Shown piece by piece: positions 4,714-6,551 of a stretch of 6,551 bases of DNA. Position 1 is the stretch's first letter; each line of letters starts with the position of its first letter. A program made the translations under genes and the position numbers. This stretch comes from Bacillota bacterium (GTDB lineage: Bacteria > Bacillota > Clostridia > Acetivibrionales > DTU013). The stretch lies in contig JAEYON010000007.1 in NCBI GenBank assembly GCA_023411645.1, positions 1 through 6,551 of the forward strand. Direction: 5' to 3'. A model generated the notes under the pieces. That model saw only the letters and a program-made list of their open reading frames with translations. It made no database searches and was not told where the DNA came from.

Positions 4714-6551
4714 TCATAGTGAGTGGCTTTCAGGGATCCAAACCAGCATTTCTCCGCTATCACGATTTCCCCAAAATGCATAAGGTATAGCGCGAAGAAC
4801 AACTTTTTCATATTCCTGCGCATTCTCACCGTAGAGCTCGTCTTCCGTCCAGGGTTTACAGCGTTTACCGGAAGCGGTAATCATAAGACCGCCGGGAATA
4901 TCGCTTTCAACGTCAACAAGCTGAACATTTGTATCGGCGGATAGGGCCGACAGATTGGCGCCGTTGTCCGCTTGCTCCAGGCAGTACACCATGGGGCCTC
5001 TTTGAATGCAAACCTTCCCGGCATTTGCCCGAACCTCCGGATTAGCTCGGATAAAACGCGACGGAGCATCAAAGCGGATCATCACGGATTTTTCGGCCTC
5101 CAGGTCAAACACAGCATAGCCGTTTTCTGTCTGATATGGTACACTCACTGTAAAATTCTTCGCATAATCCGGAATACGCACCGCCATTTTTGTAGCTTTG
5201 TCTCCGATGATCTCCATTGTATTCTCCATGGGGAATTTTGTTTTCAGAGTTATATTTGCCCCGCTCTTTGTTTTCACGGTACTTCCAATAAATAGATTCA
5301 AATAAAGGCGGTTTTGATCCTGTGCCCAGATGTATTGCCCTAGTGAGGCAAAAGTACGGGCAATATTGGGCGGACAGCAGGCGCAGCTGAACCATGGCTG
5401 ACGCACGGGTTTCACATGCTCCTTTGAGGTATTGGGCATACATGCCTCCGGCCACACTTCCAGCGGATTCACATAGAAAAAGCGCTTGCCATCCAGTGAT
5501 ACACTGCCCAGTACAGTATTATAGAGTGCCCGCTCAACAGTATCAAAATATTTCGCGTTTCTGGTAATATGATTCATTCTCAATCCAAACAGCATCAACC
5601 CCACAGAAGCACAGCTCTCCGCATAGGCAACCTCGTTTGAAAGGTCGTAATCGGTAGTAAACCGCTCCAAAATTCCAGAAGAACCGATACCGCCGGTTAT
5701 GTACATCTGCTTCTTTGTTATATTATTCCACAAGGTCTTACAGGCCTCCAAGAGACTTTCGTCCCCTATTTCTCCGGCCAGATCTGCCATGGCACTGTAA
5801 AGATAGGTTGCTCGCACAGCATGTCCGGCGGCCTTTTTCTGTTCCCGAACCGGTTGATGAGCCTGATAATAGGAAATATCAAAATCCTTGTTCATATAGC
5901 TCATGATCTGCATATAGTCCGGTTTGTTACTTTCCCTCCAGAAATAGTCTTTGTCCACTCCGCGAATATCGACAAAATATGAGGCCATATCCAAATATTT
6001 TCGTTCGCCGGTTGTTTTGTACATTTTAAACAGAGCCAGCTCTACTTCTTCATGGCCGGGATAGGCATGTATTTTCCCCTCTTCGGGGCCGAAGGTGTCG
6101 CAGATCAAATCAGCAAAATGCATCATGGCGTCCAGCAGCTTACGCTTACCCGTCGCTTCATAATAAGCCACAGCGGCTTCCATCATATGCCCGGCACAAT
6201 AGAGCTCATGTCCTTCACGCAGATTGCGCCAACGCTGATGAGGCGCCTTGAGGGTAAAGAAGTTATTGAGATATCCGTCAGGCTGTTGAGCGGCGCATAC
6301 CAGATCGATGGCTTCATCAGCCAGTTTTTCAAGCTTCGGGTCTGAACGGGAACTTAAAACATACGCCACTGCCTCCAGCCATTTTGCTAAATCGGAATCT
6401 TGAAAAACGAGACCATAAAATTCGCCCTCCGCCTGTCCGGCAGTAATGCGATAATTCTCGATGCAATGACTGGGCTCCGCATCCGGTATACGGTCATTCA
6501 TGGCATCCCATTGATAGGGAATGATTTCTTTGTGCACTAAGTCAAGGTATT
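4714..6551 (-). CDS. GH127 beta-L-arabinofuranosidase-like glycoside hydrolase, N-terminus outside window
   Basis: A GH127 enzyme with 612 codons in the window; residue numbers here count from the in-frame GTG at 6537. That GTG is not a convincing start: the frame continues upstream to the edge (YLDLV before HKEIIPYQWDAMNDRIPD), and family members have about 15-25 residues before IPYQW. The catalytic set of Bifidobacterium HypBA1 (Glu322, Glu338, Cys340, Cys415, Cys417, Cys418) matches Glu291 (ERFTTDYDLSNE), Glu307 and Cys309 (YAESC), and Cys385, Cys387 and Cys388 (FSCACCPPN). Cys387 would be the zinc-bound nucleophile and Glu291 the acid/base. An alpha/alpha barrel (to about 410) precedes beta-sandwich regions. 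HypBA1 releases L-arabinose from beta-1,2-linked arabinofuranosyl oligosaccharides of hydroxyproline-rich plant glycoproteins. Other GH127 members act on rhamnogalacturonan II, so the substrate is open. Localisation cannot be judged without the N-terminus. A terminator follows. Confidence 0.93.
   Translation of the reverse strand, partial: YLDLVHKEIIPYQWDAMNDRIPDAEPSHCIENYRITAGQAEGEFYGLVFQDSDLAKWLEAVAYVLSSRSDPKLEKLADEAIDLVCAAQQPDGYLNNFFTLKAPHQRWRNLREGHELYCAGHMMEAAVAYYEATGKRKLLDAMMHFADLICDTFGPEEGKIHAYPGHEEVELALFKMYKTTGERKYLDMASYFVDIRGVDKDYFWRESNKPDYMQIMSYMNKDFDISYYQAHQPVREQKKAAGHAVRATYLYSAMADLAGEIGDESLLEACKTLWNNITKKQMYITGGIGSSGILERFTTDYDLSNEVAYAESCASVGLMLFGLRMNHITRNAKYFDTVERALYNTVLGSVSLDGKRFFYVNPLEVWPEACMPNTSKEHVKPVRQPWFSCACCPPNIARTFASLGQYIWAQDQNRLYLNLFIGSTVKTKSGANITLKTKFPMENTMEIIGDKATKMAVRIPDYAKNFTVSVPYQTENGYAVFDLEAEKSVMIRFDAPSRFIRANPEVRANAGKVCIQRGPMVYCLEQADNGANLSALSADTNVQLVDVESDIPGGLMITASGKRCKPWTEDELYGENAQEYEKVVLRAIPYAFWGNRDSGEMLVWIPESHSL

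Noticed and set aside
4583..4783. 66-codon plus-strand frame after the ABC promoter
   Set aside because: It spans the terminator arm, the AGGGCAAA repeat and the end of the glycosidase gene on the opposite strand; its composition is explained by those structures.
5105..5455. 116-codon minus-strand frame inside the glycosidase gene
   Set aside because: It is a shadow in another frame of a gene whose own frame carries all the GH127 catalytic motifs.

Overview
The window looks like chromosomal DNA of a low-to-moderate GC Firmicute, most likely a gut-type Clostridium relative (Lachnospiraceae or Ruminococcaceae grade). This is inferred from purine-rich Shine-Dalgarno sites, compact minus-strand operons, a BlaI/M56 pair followed by a small lipoprotein gene, a COG4586/4587/3694-type ABC exporter, and a GH127 plant-glycan glycosidase. 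Every credible gene reads on the minus strand, so transcription runs from right to left.

From right to left there are three transcription units. (1) Positions 6551-4714 hold a GH127 beta-L-arabinofuranosidase-type enzyme. Its reading frame is open to the right edge, so its N-terminus lies outside the window. It ends in a hairpin repeat and a rho-independent terminator (about 4552-4601). (2) A probable extended -10 promoter (4499-4526) precedes a possible 45-codon leader ORF and a tightly packed three-gene ABC-2-type exporter operon: ATPase 4339-3365, permease 3368-2565, permease 2561-1785. This operon ends in a bulged-stem terminator (about 1673-1720). (3) A consensus-like promoter (TTGACA-17-TAGTAT, 1618-1646) is overlapped by two copies of a 16-bp dyad. 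It drives a BlaI/MecI-family repressor (1580-1227), a sensorless M56/BlaR1-type membrane metalloprotease (1230-313) and a small lipoprotein (292 to the left edge, incomplete).

Unit 3 is a self-contained signalling cassette. The repressor probably holds its own promoter shut through the twin dyads. The membrane protease would cleave or otherwise inactivate the repressor on a signal. The protease has no extracellular beta-lactam sensor domain, so the co-transcribed lipoprotein is the obvious candidate for signal input or output; that role is inference. Unit 2 is a complete exporter of a family whose substrates are poorly defined. Nothing in the sequence ties it to the glycosidase, because a terminator and a promoter lie between them. 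No RNA gene, insertion sequence, CRISPR array or phage gene was seen.
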